DNA of 64,000 nucleotides from Pseudoscleropodium purum (GCA_963969395.1 OZ017804.1:4650001-4714000); one strand, 5' to 3'. Shown: positions 1 to 11,990, numbered from the stretch's first letter. Numbers and translations are program-made. Notes: generated by a model from the sequence alone, not told the origin.

Positions 1-21
1 TGGAAATTCTAGCTCCGACTT

Positions 22-830
22 TGTATCCGGATTGTATTGGTTTGTTGCTTGGAGTATTGAGATGTGAAAAGGACGGGTGAGGAGGAATCCGGATTTTAAA
101 TAACTGGATTGGATTGAGGGAGTACTATTGTAATGATGTTAGATTCGTAATGAAAGAGCTGCGCCTCGTACTTTTGAACTATTGGAATGGTAATCTGATT
201 ATAGTGAAGAGTAGTGTGAGTGCAAAATCAGAATTGGAAACGATTCCGTACGGAGATTAGTAACTACCAATAGAAACTCCTACTCATCGAAAGGTTTGCC
301 AACCTTGAAATCTATCTTACATCTAGAAAGATTATCCCTTTGTCAGTTCCAGATGCCTAAGATCTGTCGTTGTAGTAAGGATGAGTGAACGCAGTTCTAA
401 GTGACCTGCATTTCGGATTGGCCATCCAGAACTTTGTGAGGATCCAGATCTTTATTCTGTGCTATAATACCTTGATTACATGGGTATTTGTTTGTTTTTG
501 CCAGTGTAATAAGTAGAGAGAGACTTGAGTGGTGAAGTCCCTACTTCCTTGAAAGATCAATAGCGGACCCTTTGATGGTAAAACAGAGGAATTGAAAACT
601 AGTGTATTGAGAGATGTAACCAGAAATCGAGCAAAGCCGGATCCAAATTGGAATCCGGATAGTAGTTGGTTCCGAAAAAATAGCAGAAGAGAGTAGTTGA
701 AAGAGGAGAAAACAATCATCCAGATATTGAAGTTTGGGAGAACATCTAGAATTCCCTAGAACAATAATTCGTGTCATCTTACCACGTTTTTGTATGTAAA
801 GATATTTATGCCTAGATTGTGTGTACGACA
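22..830 (-). repeat. LTR copy 1 (3' LTR)
   Basis: The left long terminal repeat starts with TG at 22 and ends with CA at 829-830. Its similarity to 9350-10157 is collinear throughout and stops abruptly at both ends. It contains CCGGAT-rich segments like those in the sequence just before the right copy. Confidence 0.65.
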
Positions 831-1155
831 GTGCAGCAAACAGCTCATTTTTCACAATCATTTATTTGTGGGTTGTAAAAGTTAACTATAGTTTGGTAAT
901 CTTTTCATTGTATTTTCTTCAACTTTATCATGCCAAAAGATACACCATCCAAAAAAAAATTTGAATGGGAAAACCCAGGCCTGTGATTGGAAAGCTTGGG
1001 AAGATCCATTGTATTTGGATGAATCGGGATGGAAAGATAAACCTACTAAAGTGTAGGATTGTATAATGTGTAAGAAGTACATAAAAATGATACATCTCTC
1101 CAAATTTTGGTCACACGACTATGTAGAGAAGCAAGCCTGCCATTAGGAAAGATAA

Positions 1156-2137
1156 GTGTCTACATGCCAAAGTGAAGACTTCAAACAAAAATACATGCAA
1201 GTTCACCAAGTTCTAGGAATTGAAAGCACGAAATTTAATATAATGAATTATAACATCGTGACTATGGTTTGGGTAGAGATCGTACCCCACAAAGACATAG
1301 ATTGGCGCATAGCTTTAGGTCGCAATGTGGATAATTACACTCACACAGATACCATGATAGACACGTAGTAGATGGGCCCAAGCAATTGCATGCCAAAGTG
1401 GTCCAACCAAGGTTATCTACAACATTCTTCCACCTATCACATTTGGAGAGAGGCACGAACATGCAGAAAAACAAAAATGTATTGAATTTAAACAACAAAT
1501 GCAAGAGGCAACACGTAGAAGCCTACAAGATCGTGGGTGGCAAAATAGACATGGTGGGTCATACCAACGTGAACATGGAGCGGGAGGATCAAAACAAAGA
1601 AGAGGTAGTTCATACTATGATTACAATCCACAAGTTGGCTCTCAAGGTGGAGGAAGAAGCTATGGAACCACGCGTTATGGTGGTTTCAGTGGATTTGATT
1701 CATATTATGGTGCCTCCCCTCAAATTGGCTCTCAAGGTGGAGGAGAAAGCTATGGAACCATACACTATGGTAGGTCCAATTGATCTAATTCGTACTATAG
1801 TACACACACACAAATTGGGTCGGAAGGCAGCGGAAGAAGCCATGGAACCACATACTATGGTGGTTCCACTCATGGAAGTGCCCCATACTATCCAAGATCC
1901 ATTGGAAGTGATTCATACAGGCATTATAGAGGCTCTCATTATAGTAGTTCAAATGAAAGAAGATCGCAACATAGTGCTCAAGTTCCTCCTCCAACTTTTG
2001 GAGGTCCTAACTATGGGAATTATGGACAAGGAGGTGGACAAAGCGGATATCAAAAACACTACAAAGGTGGTCCCTACATTGGAATACAAGCAAGAGGATC
2101 AAGTCAAAGAGATGAATCTGATTCAAATTCTGAGTGA
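1156..2137 (+). pseudogene. Decayed frame for a Gly/Ser/Tyr-rich repeat protein
   Basis: An N-terminal segment (1156-1366) continues, after a one-base frameshift near 1358-1361, into a single frame running to TGA at 2135-2137. That frame is broken by one TGA at 1781-1783. The middle part (from about 1460) is charged and Gln-rich. The C-terminal part holds three 30-residue units spaced exactly 90 bp apart (around 1631, 1721 and 1811), each reading Q-[IV]-G-S-[QE]-G-x-G-x-S-x-G-T-x-x-Y-G. A Ser/Tyr/Gly tail ends in DESDSNSE. I do not recognise the family. The composition suggests an intrinsically disordered, possibly RNA-binding-like tail. It lies inside the LTR element but on the opposite strand, so it is probably a separate insertion or captured sequence. 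Confidence 0.6.
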
Positions 2138-2179
2138 AATAAAATGCATCTTTGTAGTGTTCGTCTTATAGCTCGATTA

Positions 2180-3640
2180 TCTAACTCTACTCTCCACACC
2201 AAGTATAGAGTGATAGAAATAGTTCAAAATTTTAAATGAATAGTCGTGCAGTGTTTTGAAATTTTGATAAAAGTATTGTGTATTAGTGTATGCCAAGTAT
2301 GTATGTAGATAGATTGTTAGATATATCATTGTATTATTTTTTAATACTGTTGATGTATAAGCAACAATGAAAATTAATAAAAATATGATAAGGAAGTGTA
2401 GGAGCCCTTTTATTGAATTCACCATTCGAATGTCAATTTATGATTGCATTTAGAAATTTTTGAAATGACTCTTGCGTATATATTACATTTCAAAACTTGT
2501 GAATGGTCAAAATGAATTTATAATTAAATTCTTAACAATTGAGTGTTTTAAAAGAAGATACTTGAATAGCCATAATAAAAATATTGTTCACATGTTTCTA
2601 ATTCATACTTCAAATAGGATGAATGAAAGAGCATATTTGGCACTTGTAAATGATTATGATGATATAAATGATTGAAATTTTTGGGTATCCATACAATCTT
2701 TGAGCCATCCTTCTAACCCCTTAGGAACTTGATCCATTGTGAAATGATCAAACTTCTAATATGAACTAATTTTAGCCTTTTCAATAGTATTCAAACAACA
2801 ATCTCATAATTTTACTACTTGAAACTTTGAATATTATATCACTTGGAGAAATTGCAATTTGTTTTATAAAAATTTATAATTTTTTCATAACAAAAAACAA
2901 AAAAATAAATATATATGAGTAAAAATAGCAAAAACAATCAAAATATTTGAAATTGTCTTGGGAGATAAAAATAATAATGGAGATTAGCATGAATAATTTC
3001 CACTTGATTATTTTATTTTTTACACCAAAAATAGGCACATCAAATACCTTAAAGTCAAATTAGATCATGGAATCAAATTTATACTTTAATTTAATTGATG
3101 TACAAATTTTTTTGATATTTTTTTGCTAATAGAAAACTAAGTTTCCTATTTATTTTGTATTTTTTCAATAATTATGAAGGAAAAATAAAATTATTGTGAT
3201 TTCTCGAAGGTAAAGGGGGGAAAAAAAATTATACCAATTACAATATATATTAGAATAATCTTTAATTTTATTGTGAATGAAGAGTCTAATGAGAAACATA
3301 ATTTCATAATTTAAATTTCAAATACATTTTTTCTTTTTAAATATGAATGAAAAGCATACCATTTTATATTATTTGGATTTTAGTACGAGGAGCTTCCAAT
3401 TGCAATAAATCTTCCAATTTTGGACATTCCTCAAAACTAAAAAATGAAATACAACCAAGATTTGTCAAGCTTCGTTTTCTTCATTCAATGAAATTCCGAA
3501 AATAGTTATTTCAAAAGTTGTAATCAAGGACTCGAGGTGGAGCAAGGTGCATTCACTTTCTAAATGCCTAATCGTAAGGGGTAAGGTATGGATAACACCA
3601 CGGTTCAAATTCACTTGGCTTTTCATTTCAAAGTAAACAT
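2180..3640. other. AT-rich stretch, no gene seen
   Basis: The stretch is A/T-rich with homopolymer runs and no reading frame with recognisable content. It lies inside the LTR element. Confidence 0.6.
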
Positions 3641-3654
3641 GTGAATTATATATC

Positions 3655-3985
3655 ATCTGCTCCGTCGTGGCCATCTAGTCAGGTGGACACTGAATCTGTC
3701 CGCTTTAGCCCATCCACGCTATCGGGGCCATCCGATCGAGTGGACAATGCGACCGCCTTGTCACGGCCGTTGAATGAAGCGGACAGCAAATGTGTGTGCC
3801 TCTGTCCATCTGCCTTGTGTCGGACATCCAATCAAGCGGATGCCGCGCCTGCCCTATCGCGACTATTGGATCATGCAGAAGGCAAATCGTTCGCCACGGT
3901 CCACCCATCTAATTGGACGGACAAGGTGCAGTCATCGAATGAAGTGGACACTCCATCCACTTCGTATAAGAGGGGCAGATAGGCT
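3655..3985. repeat. Degenerate GTGGACA/CATCCAAT repeat block
   Basis: This GC-richer block is made of imperfect repeats of a unit of about 40-60 bp built on CATCC(A/G)AT..AGTGGACA. The plus-strand frame 3641-3982 is open only because of this repeat. Related wording (TGGACA, CGGACAGCATCATC) recurs at about 61700-61910 and more weakly at 6680-6750, indicating a dispersed repeat family. Confidence 0.5.
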
Positions 3986-4211
3986 GTCCGCCCTTCACTT
4001 TTGCCTTGCCCCTTGTTAATTCAAGTGTGGAGTGGAGAACTTGGTGGTTTATCCTCCATTGGCTCCTTTCCAAGGGAAAATAGGAGTGATATATTAGGGG
4101 CCCCTTATTGCCGGGTTTTTTGTAGGTTGCACGTGGAATTAAAACTAAACTTTTTTGACAATTAATAACTAAATTTTATGGACTTCTTTCATATAGAATT
4201 GGTACATCACG

Positions 4212-5660
4212 ATGACAATGGAGAAGAAGGTTGCAAAGGGGAAGCATTCAATAAAGTTGTCAAGCTCAGAATTAGCTCAGCAAAGTCTTTTGGAGGTCTA
4301 TAAGAAGTTCATGATCGAATGTATCATTCAATTTTATGAGTCGGAGACAACTTTGTCTTCAGACAATAAATACATCAAGTATTAAGAGGAGTGCGTGCCA
4401 AAATTTAAAGCAGGCATGAGGTAAAGGATGTTGGATGCATTGAACATTCTGAAGTGGTGGGAAAAAACGGACAAGACAAACTTCAACAAATGCTTAGACA
4501 ATAAGGTTCACAAAGTGTTGTGGAATTCTAAAGTCATTTTGGCAAAATATGGCAAGGAATATCGACCAAACAATGAAAAGTTTGAAGAAGTAGTTCTCAA
4601 AGCAAACTTGTTCAAGGGTCGATGTGTTCCATTTGCTAAAAAGCATAGTCGAATCGAGTCAATCGCTTGGTGGAAAAGTAGTGATGAAGTTGTTGAAGTG
4701 GATAGAAACAGACGCCATCTCATAGCACTTCTGAATACAACACGGGTGATTCCCATTAATGACAGGATGATAAGAGGTGGTTACACAACGATTTGGAGGG
4801 TCCATATTGAAGGATGTCTTAGGATACTTCCTTATTGAGAGTTTGCGGCAAAGGAATCTATTCAGTTTCGCACTTGACCAAAACTTGTGAAGTTGGAACA
4901 TCAAAACGACTCAATGGTCATTTGAATTCCACAACTAGGTGTAATATGATTTGTTGTGGTGCACGCAACAACATATGAAGGCTATGTGTATTGGTAGAAC
5001 GGTGGAACTCTGCATCAAATATTGAACCTAAATAATGATTATCTTGATAACATACAAGTTTGATTGATGTATACACACCCTACAGAAGATGAGGTTATAA
5101 AAGCTCACCATCTTGGTCAATTTCGAAAGAAGCATATGGAGCTTGCATGGGCCTTTGTGCACATAATGAATGCAGTGCATGTTGCTGGACATTTGCACAA
5201 TGATCTTTCTCTAGACAACATCATGTCGTACTTACCAAAGGACAAGTCACATATCTACATTGGAGTTTGCGATTAGGGCATGACCACCTTAGCTACTAAA
5301 CCAATCAAATCTTTGTACATGTTCACATCAACAGATGAGAGGAAAGAGGCTTTGCAGAGGAGATGGTGGATGGATCCAGATATTGCATATTTGTATACGA
5401 AAGATACAGATGTGGAAATCATTCCAAATTATTTATGCACATTGGAAGAGTATGCAATTGGTCGAATTGCTCAAAAGATCAACAAGCAATGCATGTCGGA
5501 GGCCTACTTCAAATTGCAACATGAAACACCTAATATGACCAAGTTTTTGTTTCACGAATTTGGAACTGTATTTCACCATTACTTGGACTGGTTTTGTTTG
5601 AAGGGTGAGGGTCAACGTGGTGGTTTGGCCCATGTGACGCATCAATTTTGTAATATATAA
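4212..5660 (+). pseudogene. Protein-kinase-like pseudogene, one frame with nine stops
   Basis: A single reading frame runs from ATG 4212 to TAA 5658-5660 without a frameshift. It is broken by nine stops at 4383, 4422, 4836, 4875, 4923, 4947, 4995, 5061 and 5274. The second half resembles the kinase fold. A hinge-like stretch YEGYVYW*NGGTLHQIL precedes the catalytic-loop match HNDLSLDNIM, where H-x-D..N fits the HRD motif. Next comes GVCD*G in the DFG position, where the stop probably replaces a Trp, and then RWWMDPDIAYLY in the position of the APE segment. The first half (about 200 codons) is not recognised. The frame is divergent from ordinary plant receptor-like kinases. It lies within the LTR element on the opposite strand. 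It cannot make a full protein. Confidence 0.65.
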
Positions 5661-5699
5661 CATTGGCCTATGTTGGATGAATATTTCCGCTATTCATAT

Positions 5700-6390
5700 T
5701 AGTGGACTAGTAGTAGTAGTAGTTTAATAGGCTATATAGACATTTAGAATTAGTTGAGGAATATAGAGTTGAAATGGAAATTATGTGTGCAGTTAGCCAA
5801 ATTTGCACACTATATAGTATATTTAAAATTTTAAACCAACAATGTATGGCAATATATATTAAATTGAATACATTTTGAATTGTTGGTTATTTTTGTATTT
5901 GTATTGATTGAAAATTTTTGGGCTACTAAATATATACATTTTTTGTTTGGTTTTTTGTACACTTTAGCCCTTGTTTTTGAACTTTATATTTAAAGGACAA
6001 AAAATGTGAAGGAAGATGCAGGAATTGAACGTACAATAAGATTTGTTAAGAAATTCGAATGTGGAGAAGGAACAAAAATGAAACACAAATGAAATCGTGA
6101 TTGAAAAGAAAACAAAATGAAGGTGAGATAATCAAAGAAAAAATTGTAACATATAAATCGTATTCTTTCATAGAATCTTTTATATAACAATCAAAGTAGA
6201 ATGCTTCCAAAAATATGGAGTGGACAATTGGACATAGAATAAAAATCTTTTTCACTCTATATTTTTCAACAAGCCAAAAACAAAATTAGTATAATTTATA
6301 TATGTTATAGTTTATACAGCCATTTTTTATTTTTATTAACCGGAAGTTCACGGGGTGGTCAGTGTGGTTAAGGAATTTTTTCTCATTTTT
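5700..6390. other. AT-rich stretch with a short TAG microsatellite
   Basis: There is a (TAG)n run near 5707-5724. Otherwise it is A/T-rich with no supported gene. Confidence 0.5.
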
Positions 6391-6650
6391 AATTAAATGC
6401 CATAGTGGCAATAGAAAATGTTACAATGGTACTTCTAATTTTGACATTTATCCACATATTGGATAGAAAATGCCACATTAGCACATATCACATATCCATA
6501 ATTTTGTTTTCATCCATTCTTTGGCAATTTCATCCAATAAGTTTTTATAATTTGAAGATTTTTGGCAATTTCATCACAAAATTTACATTTATATTCTAAC
6601 TTCTAAGGACTTGGTGCCAAGTCAATTATTTTGGTGCAATTTGACAACAA
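6390..6650 (+). repeat. Dispersed repeat family R1, copy 1
   Basis: Collinear with 13898-14135 (same strand) and with the reverse complement of 39365-39620. Shared landmarks are a TGCCA.AGTGGCA block, AACATT.ATCCA.AT, CACATATCCATAATT, TTTTCATCCAT and GGCAATTTCATCCAA. No clear terminal inverted repeat or coding capacity was seen. Confidence 0.6.
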
Positions 6651-6659
6651 ATTGTCAAA

Positions 6660-8560
6660 AAAGAAAACATCGGGTGTAGTCAGATTGGTCTAGTCGAATG
6701 GGACGATCAGGGCAGCAAATAGAGCAGTTAGGGCGGACAAGACAGACAACGAATTCTACAAATGTCAATAGACATTGTAGGCCCTATGTCCATGTTCGGA
6801 AATCTAGGACGTCCAAACGTCGTGTCAATCCTGACTTTATTAGCCTTTTTTACCATAATTACCCACAAAAATGAACAAAAAGCGAAAAACAAAAAATTCC
6901 AAGACCAAGGTGACATTCATAGGGTTCACACAAAGATTCCAATAATAGTACCTTGACGCAATCCTAAGCACCATAACAATAGATAGAAAGAAAGTTGTTA
7001 TGTCAACAACAATAGACTTTGTCACTATACCAACTAAATAACAAGCAAACTCTATCAACCTTTGAGTCTCTCCAAAGATTTATTTGCAAAGAGTTGTTGC
7101 ACCAATGTGTGGAGAGAAGATCAAGCACATTCAAGAGTCTATAAAAAGATGCACAAGATTCAAATTCAAGCATAGGATGATCATCAAACAACAACTAGAA
7201 AAGAGAAGCAAACTAAATACTTTTCTTTCTAACTTCTATCGTAGTGCAGTGATTGATCTACTCCAATACAATTGCAATAGCCTTGGATGCATAAAGTCAC
7301 AAATTCTTTTGATGTCTATAATTTAAGTCCATGTATTGCTGTGAGCTTCCAATTCGTCATTTGGGACTTATAGATTTTCATTTGCTTTAAACCGCAAATT
7401 GGAATAGGTAAAAGTATACAAAAAGCCATAAAAAGAGTGTAGAACCAAAATAGGGTTGTAACACACCCATTATAGTATTTGGTCTACTTTTGCTTGTATA
7501 CGTAGAACTCCCCCAAAACCAATCCGGGAATAGTGAGAGAATCACAAGATAACTAGTTTTGTAGGTTTGAGTCATACATCCCCTTAAGGGCTAAATCCCC
7601 TTATGAGTGTGGCAATTTATGGCTAAGTCAATTCAAAAGATCCACAACAATGCCAATAGATTAGGTTCTAAAGTTAAGTTTTGAATTCCCCATTAGACCG
7701 ATGAGTTCCCAAGAAACCCCAATTGTTAGAATGTAGGTGCTACAACCAAAGAACAGAGCCATGGAGGAATCTACAGCCCAAAGATGGTATACTAGGGTAA
7801 ATCCCATGCTAGAAATCCAATAACGAAGTTGGCTTCCCAAGATTCTTTCATTTGTAGAAGATTCCCGCACCATCAACAAATGCAAAGAAATGCCATTTTG
7901 GATCTCACTAACCGAGTGTGCCAAAGACAAAGAGGACCTACATGTCTCTGATGAGACTCCTTAAGAGATCCATGGAAATTCCCGACATCTTCTGACTTAT
8001 AGAAGACTCTCATTCGGGCGGTCAACCATTCTAACTTCCAATGGAAATTTTATGGAAATTACCCAATGTGTAATAAAATCTCACTAATAATTAGATTAGC
8101 TTGTCTTATGCTAATAATGCACTCACCAAATTTCACGGCATTCCAATAGCAGTAGGCTTCTAGTAGAGGCCAAGTTCCTCAAAAATTAATCACATGGTAA
8201 TACCCCAACATGTTGACCAGTGCTCCAGGAGCATATGACAACAAATTGAAGTCAACAAGGAGTCTTTTCTTACTCCCTTGCACCTACCGAAGACCACAAG
8301 CTAGTTATTTTTCTCAAATTAGGGAACTACTAAGATTTGGGAATTTACTCCAATTTGGTTTTTAATCCACGCTAGCTTTGGTTGGATTTTTGGTATCGGT
8401 ATGGGGGGTAAAGGGGTCCTAGACAAAAAAATGGTAATTTAGAGCCAACAATGCAATCTGTTTGGCATTTGGAGTTAATTATCGGAACCTAGAGAAACAA
8501 ATTTTTGTTATTTTAAATAAAATTTGAAGTAAAAAATTCATTCTTAATATATTTTTTGCT
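6660..8560. other. Old repeat-derived sequence, no supported gene
   Basis: It contains a CGGACAAGACAGACA fragment (6731-6750) related to the block at 3655-3985. The rest is anonymous sequence inside the LTR element. Short open frames on either strand have no recognisable content. Confidence 0.4.
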
Positions 8561-8689
8561 TCTATGAGTTAGAAACAGAGAAATTACTAGAAGTATGGAT
8601 TAGCAAACCATAGGGTCTTTTAATTGAGATAAAATGGTTAAGGAGGAAATTTACACTTTTCATCCTAATTGGAACCTGAATAGTTGTCC

Positions 8690-9160
8690 AACAAGTATTT
8701 TCAAGGACTTCAACAATATGGAGACTAAATCTGGAATCAATCTGGAAATGTTCCGGACTAAGGATCCGGAATCTGAAAATGTATGGAATTTGAAAATGTC
8801 TAGGATCCGGATCCAAAAACAATCTGGAAATGTGTGGAATCTGGAATCCGGAATCCGGAAAATGATCCAAGATAGAAGATTCAGACCTAGGCAGCAATCC
8901 AAACGACTCCGATGAAGGCTTTTGCAGAAACACCAAAAAGTCAAAGTAGAAGTAGTTCAAAGAAGGCGCATCGGGGGAGATAGCTCATAGCCTGTCTCCA
9001 CTTAGTTAGGATTATTTTTAGGTTCCGAAATAGGTTTTTTCCGAGTATGGACCTAGATTCCAAATTTCTAGAGATTTCAGATTCCTTGGGAATTTGGATT
9101 TTTAGGGATTCCGAATTTCTAGGGATAGTTGGGCTATGAATTTTTCGGATATTCCAAGGT
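8690..9160. repeat. CCGGA-rich low-order repeats
   Basis: GGATCCGGA, GGAATCCGGAATCCGGAA and TCTGGAAATG motifs recur through this segment. Similar CCGGAT motifs occur in the LTRs, so this is probably part of the retroelement's internal or LTR-adjacent sequence. Confidence 0.45.
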
Positions 9161-9335
9161 CTTCATTGTATGGTTACTTTGAATTTTGGGGTGCCTTTTT
9201 GGCTTTTTAGGTGTTGACTTTGGTTTTGGTTTTGGTTTTTAATGGCGGGTAGGTTTATTGCCCTCTCATTTCATCCTAGATCATTTTCAGTTGTATTTCA
9301 TTTTTTTCTTTAATCTGAGCCACTAGTTAAACATT

Positions 9336-9349
9336 TTGGCTCTGACATC
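9336..9349 (-). other. Primer-binding site, tRNA-iMet type
   Basis: On the minus strand the bases following the LTR CA end are GA, then TGTCAGAGCCA. Nine consecutive bases (TCAGAGCCA) match the plant copia-type tRNA-Met primer site. Confidence 0.55.
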
Positions 9350-10157
9350 TGTTTACAGATCATGTTCATTTGTTTGTAAGAGGATTGAAATGTGAGAAGG
9401 ACAGGTGAGGAGAAATCTGGATTTGGGATAATTAGATCACATTAAGGGAGTACTATTGTGTTAGTGTTAGATTTGTAATAAAAGAGCTACACGTGGTGCC
9501 TTTGAACTACTGGAATGGTAATCTGGTTTAGTAAAAAAGTGGTGTGAGTGTAGATCCAGAATTGGAAACGATTCCTTGCAGAGATTAGCGATTGTCGGTG
9601 GAAACTCCTACTCACTAGAAGGTCTGCCAACCTTAGAATCCATCTTACATCTAGAAAGACTACCCATTTGTCAATTCCAAATGCTTGAGATCTATTGTTG
9701 TAGTAAGGAAGAGTGAACGCAGTCCTAAGTGTCCTGCATTCCAGATTGGCCATCCAAAACGTTGTGAGGATCTAGATCTTCTTTCCGTATTGCAATACTT
9801 TGATCACTTGGGTGTTTGTTTGTTTGTTTTTGTCAGTTTAGTAAGGTGAGAACTAGAGTGGTGAAGTCCCTATCCTTTAAAAGATCAATAGCAGATCCTC
9901 TAATGGTAATACAGAAGAATTGAAAACCAGTACTTTGGAGAGTTGTAACTGGAAACTGGATGAAGCTAGATCCGAATTGGAATCTGGATAGAAGTTGAAT
10001 CCGAAAAAAAGAGGAAGAAAATAGTCGGAAGAGGAGAAAGAGACAATCCGGATATTGAAGTTTGGGAGAACATCTGGAATTCCCTAGGACGATAACCCGT
10101 GTCATCTTGCCATGTTTTTGTGTGTGAAGATACTTACGCCTAGACTGCACATACGAT
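9350..10157 (-). repeat. LTR copy 2 (5' LTR)
   Basis: The right long terminal repeat. The adjacent primer-binding site lies at plus 9337-9349 (read on the minus strand). A conserved minus-strand peptide, KMTR.IVLGNSRCSPKLQY, is open in both LTR copies; I treat it as coincidental LTR sequence, not a gene. Confidence 0.65.
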
Positions 10158-10159
10158 AT

Positions 10160-11280
10160 TAATCTCCAAAAGTTAGGATGTTGGTCCATTGTGTGGTAGA
10201 TAGTTAAAAGTTTAGGAGTAGGATGAAAATCTTTAAAGATAAGGATGAAAATCTGAATTGATAAGGTTACTAGTAGGAGTTTAGGGGGAGGGAAGAATGG
10301 TTCCTTGAAACCTATTTAAGGGTTCCATTTCCCTCTCTAAAATCACCCCCTTCATTTGTTGTTGGGTCCATGGGTTTAGGTTACTTTGGACATTTTGCAT
10401 TTGAGGCCAAAACTCCCTACCGTGTTTTAAGGGCACTTTTGGCTCCCTTTTGTTGTTTATTCTCATGCTTTTGAAAGGTCCTTAAGGGCCCTTCTACCTT
10501 GTCTTGGGTAATTTTGTGCATCAAGGTGGTGACGTGGAAGTCTTGTCTTGGAAGTTTGTGAATCAATTGTATAGTTTCAAGAGTTTTTGGTGTCTTGCAC
10601 TAACCCTAAGGCAATCCCGCACTGTACCTTGGCGATGCCGCTTTGGGGGGCCCTTAGTGTGTGAGTGGTGTTGTTAAGTGAGGAGTTCTATTAACAGGTT
10701 GGCCTTTGTTCTACCTTGATGTACTTTTGTAGTAACTAACATTTTCTCAACGTTGTCCTTGTAGAGAGAGACCCCCTTCAGGATGGCGAAGCTTTGAATC
10801 CCCGAGGAGTGCTTCCATTGGAATGCTCCCTATTCTCTTACCTAACCGTTTCCTTGTTGAGTGGTCCCCTTATGGGGTGGTGAAGCTTTGAACCCGTAGC
10901 CAACATCCAATCCTATAGTATGTATTAAAGGTTCTGTATGATGAACCTCCAAGGCATTTCCAGTACTATAGTTAGTGTTAAACCCAACTTAACATCGGAG
11001 CCTTGAACCCCCTTGGTATGTAGTTCCAAAGTCTAGTTTCCAAGATGTTCTTGGAAAGATCCAAAGTTTAGCTTCCAAGATTAGTATCATAAAATTAAAA
11101 GTGTTCCCACACAATTGGTATGGTTGGCCAATTAGAACCTCCCTAGTAGTTGGGCTAAGGCCCCAAGCGGCGAAGCTTAGCTTCCTATTTGTTTTTTTTT
11201 GTTTTTTTTTTAAATTATTAATTTAGTAGGTTCCACAAGGGAATCCAAGTGAGGAAAATGAGGAAGTAGTTCATTATTGG
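10160..11280. mobile_element. Possible second LTR-like sequence
   Basis: CCTATTTAAGGG near 10310 resembles an LTR TATA region, followed by a transcript-leader-like stretch. The phrase GGCGAAGCTTTGAA.CCC recurs near 10787, 10888, 11003 and 11168. No partner LTR or pol domain was found in the window, so the call is weak. Confidence 0.3.
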
Positions 11281-11289
11281 GTCCAATAC

Positions 11290-11700
11290 CTACCCACATC
11301 CTCTAGCACCTAGTCCAAAGATTCCAGCACCTGCCTACAACCCCCAGCACCTAGCCCGCATGCCCTAGCACCCTGCTTGACAACCCAGCACCCAACTTGA
11401 ACAACCCATCACCTAGCCGGTATCTACACAAATCCAACCCCTGTATTGGCCCACCAAACTCAGCTCAAATACCCCAACATCCAACCAATATCCACACAAG
11501 CCCAATCTTGTTACTGGCCCGCCAAACCCAGTCCAAAACCCTAACACCCAACTCGAACAACCTAGCACCCAATCGATATCCGCATAAGCCCAACCTTAGT
11601 ATTGGCCCAACAAACCTAACCCAAATACCCCAACATCCAACTTGATAACCCAACACTCCAGTCAACAACCTTCAACCAACCAATACCAGCACAAATCTAA
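11290..11700. repeat. Pro-rich minisatellite (CCAGCACC/CCCAACC units)
   Basis: Imperfect repeats combine CCCAGCACC, AACTTGA.CAACCCA and ATC.ACA.AAGCCCAACC with a higher-order period of roughly 60-120 bp. The open frame 11397-11645 arises from this repeat. Confidence 0.55.
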
Positions 11701-11759
11701 CAATCTAATACCTGCTTGATACCTGCACAAGCCAAAAGAGAGGACCGGAAGTCCGACAG

Positions 11760-11990
11760 CCCTAGAAGGGTGGAGAGCCAGAAACTCAAGAAGGGTGGAG
11801 AGGCCAACAATTGATAGGAGTGGGGAGCCAACAGCCCAAGAGGGTGGGGAATCCAATAGCCCAAGAGGGGTGGGGAGCCAACAATCAAGAGGGGTGGAGA
11901 ACCAGCAACCCGAGAGTGTGGGGAGTCCAGCAGCTCAAGAGGAGGGTGAAGAAGCAAGCAGTCCAAAGGAAGTAAGGAGTCCAATCACCA
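11760..11990. repeat. GGGTGGGGAGCCAACAG minisatellite, about 30-bp unit
   Basis: About seven imperfect units read CAAGAGGGGTGGGGAGCCAA with small changes in length. The plus-strand frame 11795-12079 translates the array into a Glu/Ser/Gln-rich peptide; I do not consider it a gene. Confidence 0.65.

Larger units (their letters stand above)
22..10157 (-). mobile_element. Degenerate LTR retrotransposon, minus orientation
   Basis: Two direct repeats of almost equal length (22-830, 809 bp; 9350-10157, 808 bp) align along their whole length at roughly 80% by eye. Both start with TG on the plus strand; the far ends are CA and a mutated TA. Read on the minus strand, the right copy ends ...TGTAAACA and two bases later comes TGTCAGAGCCA. 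This matches 11 of 14 positions of the primer site complementary to initiator tRNA-Met, typical of Ty1/copia. The element would therefore read leftward with its 5' LTR at the right. I see no convincing polypurine tract, no clear 5-bp target duplication and no gag or pol domain on the minus strand. This suggests a very old or non-autonomous (LARD-like) element with later insertions. Confidence 0.6.

Noticed and set aside
541..861. A 106-codon minus-strand frame whose peptide core is repeated at 9833-10189
   Set aside because: The similarity is explained by the two LTR copies, the frames differ outside the core and there is no domain.
10600..10640. TGGCGATGCCGCTTTGGGGG as a Ty3-type primer-site leader
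   Set aside because: The similarity is partial and no paired LTR was found around it.
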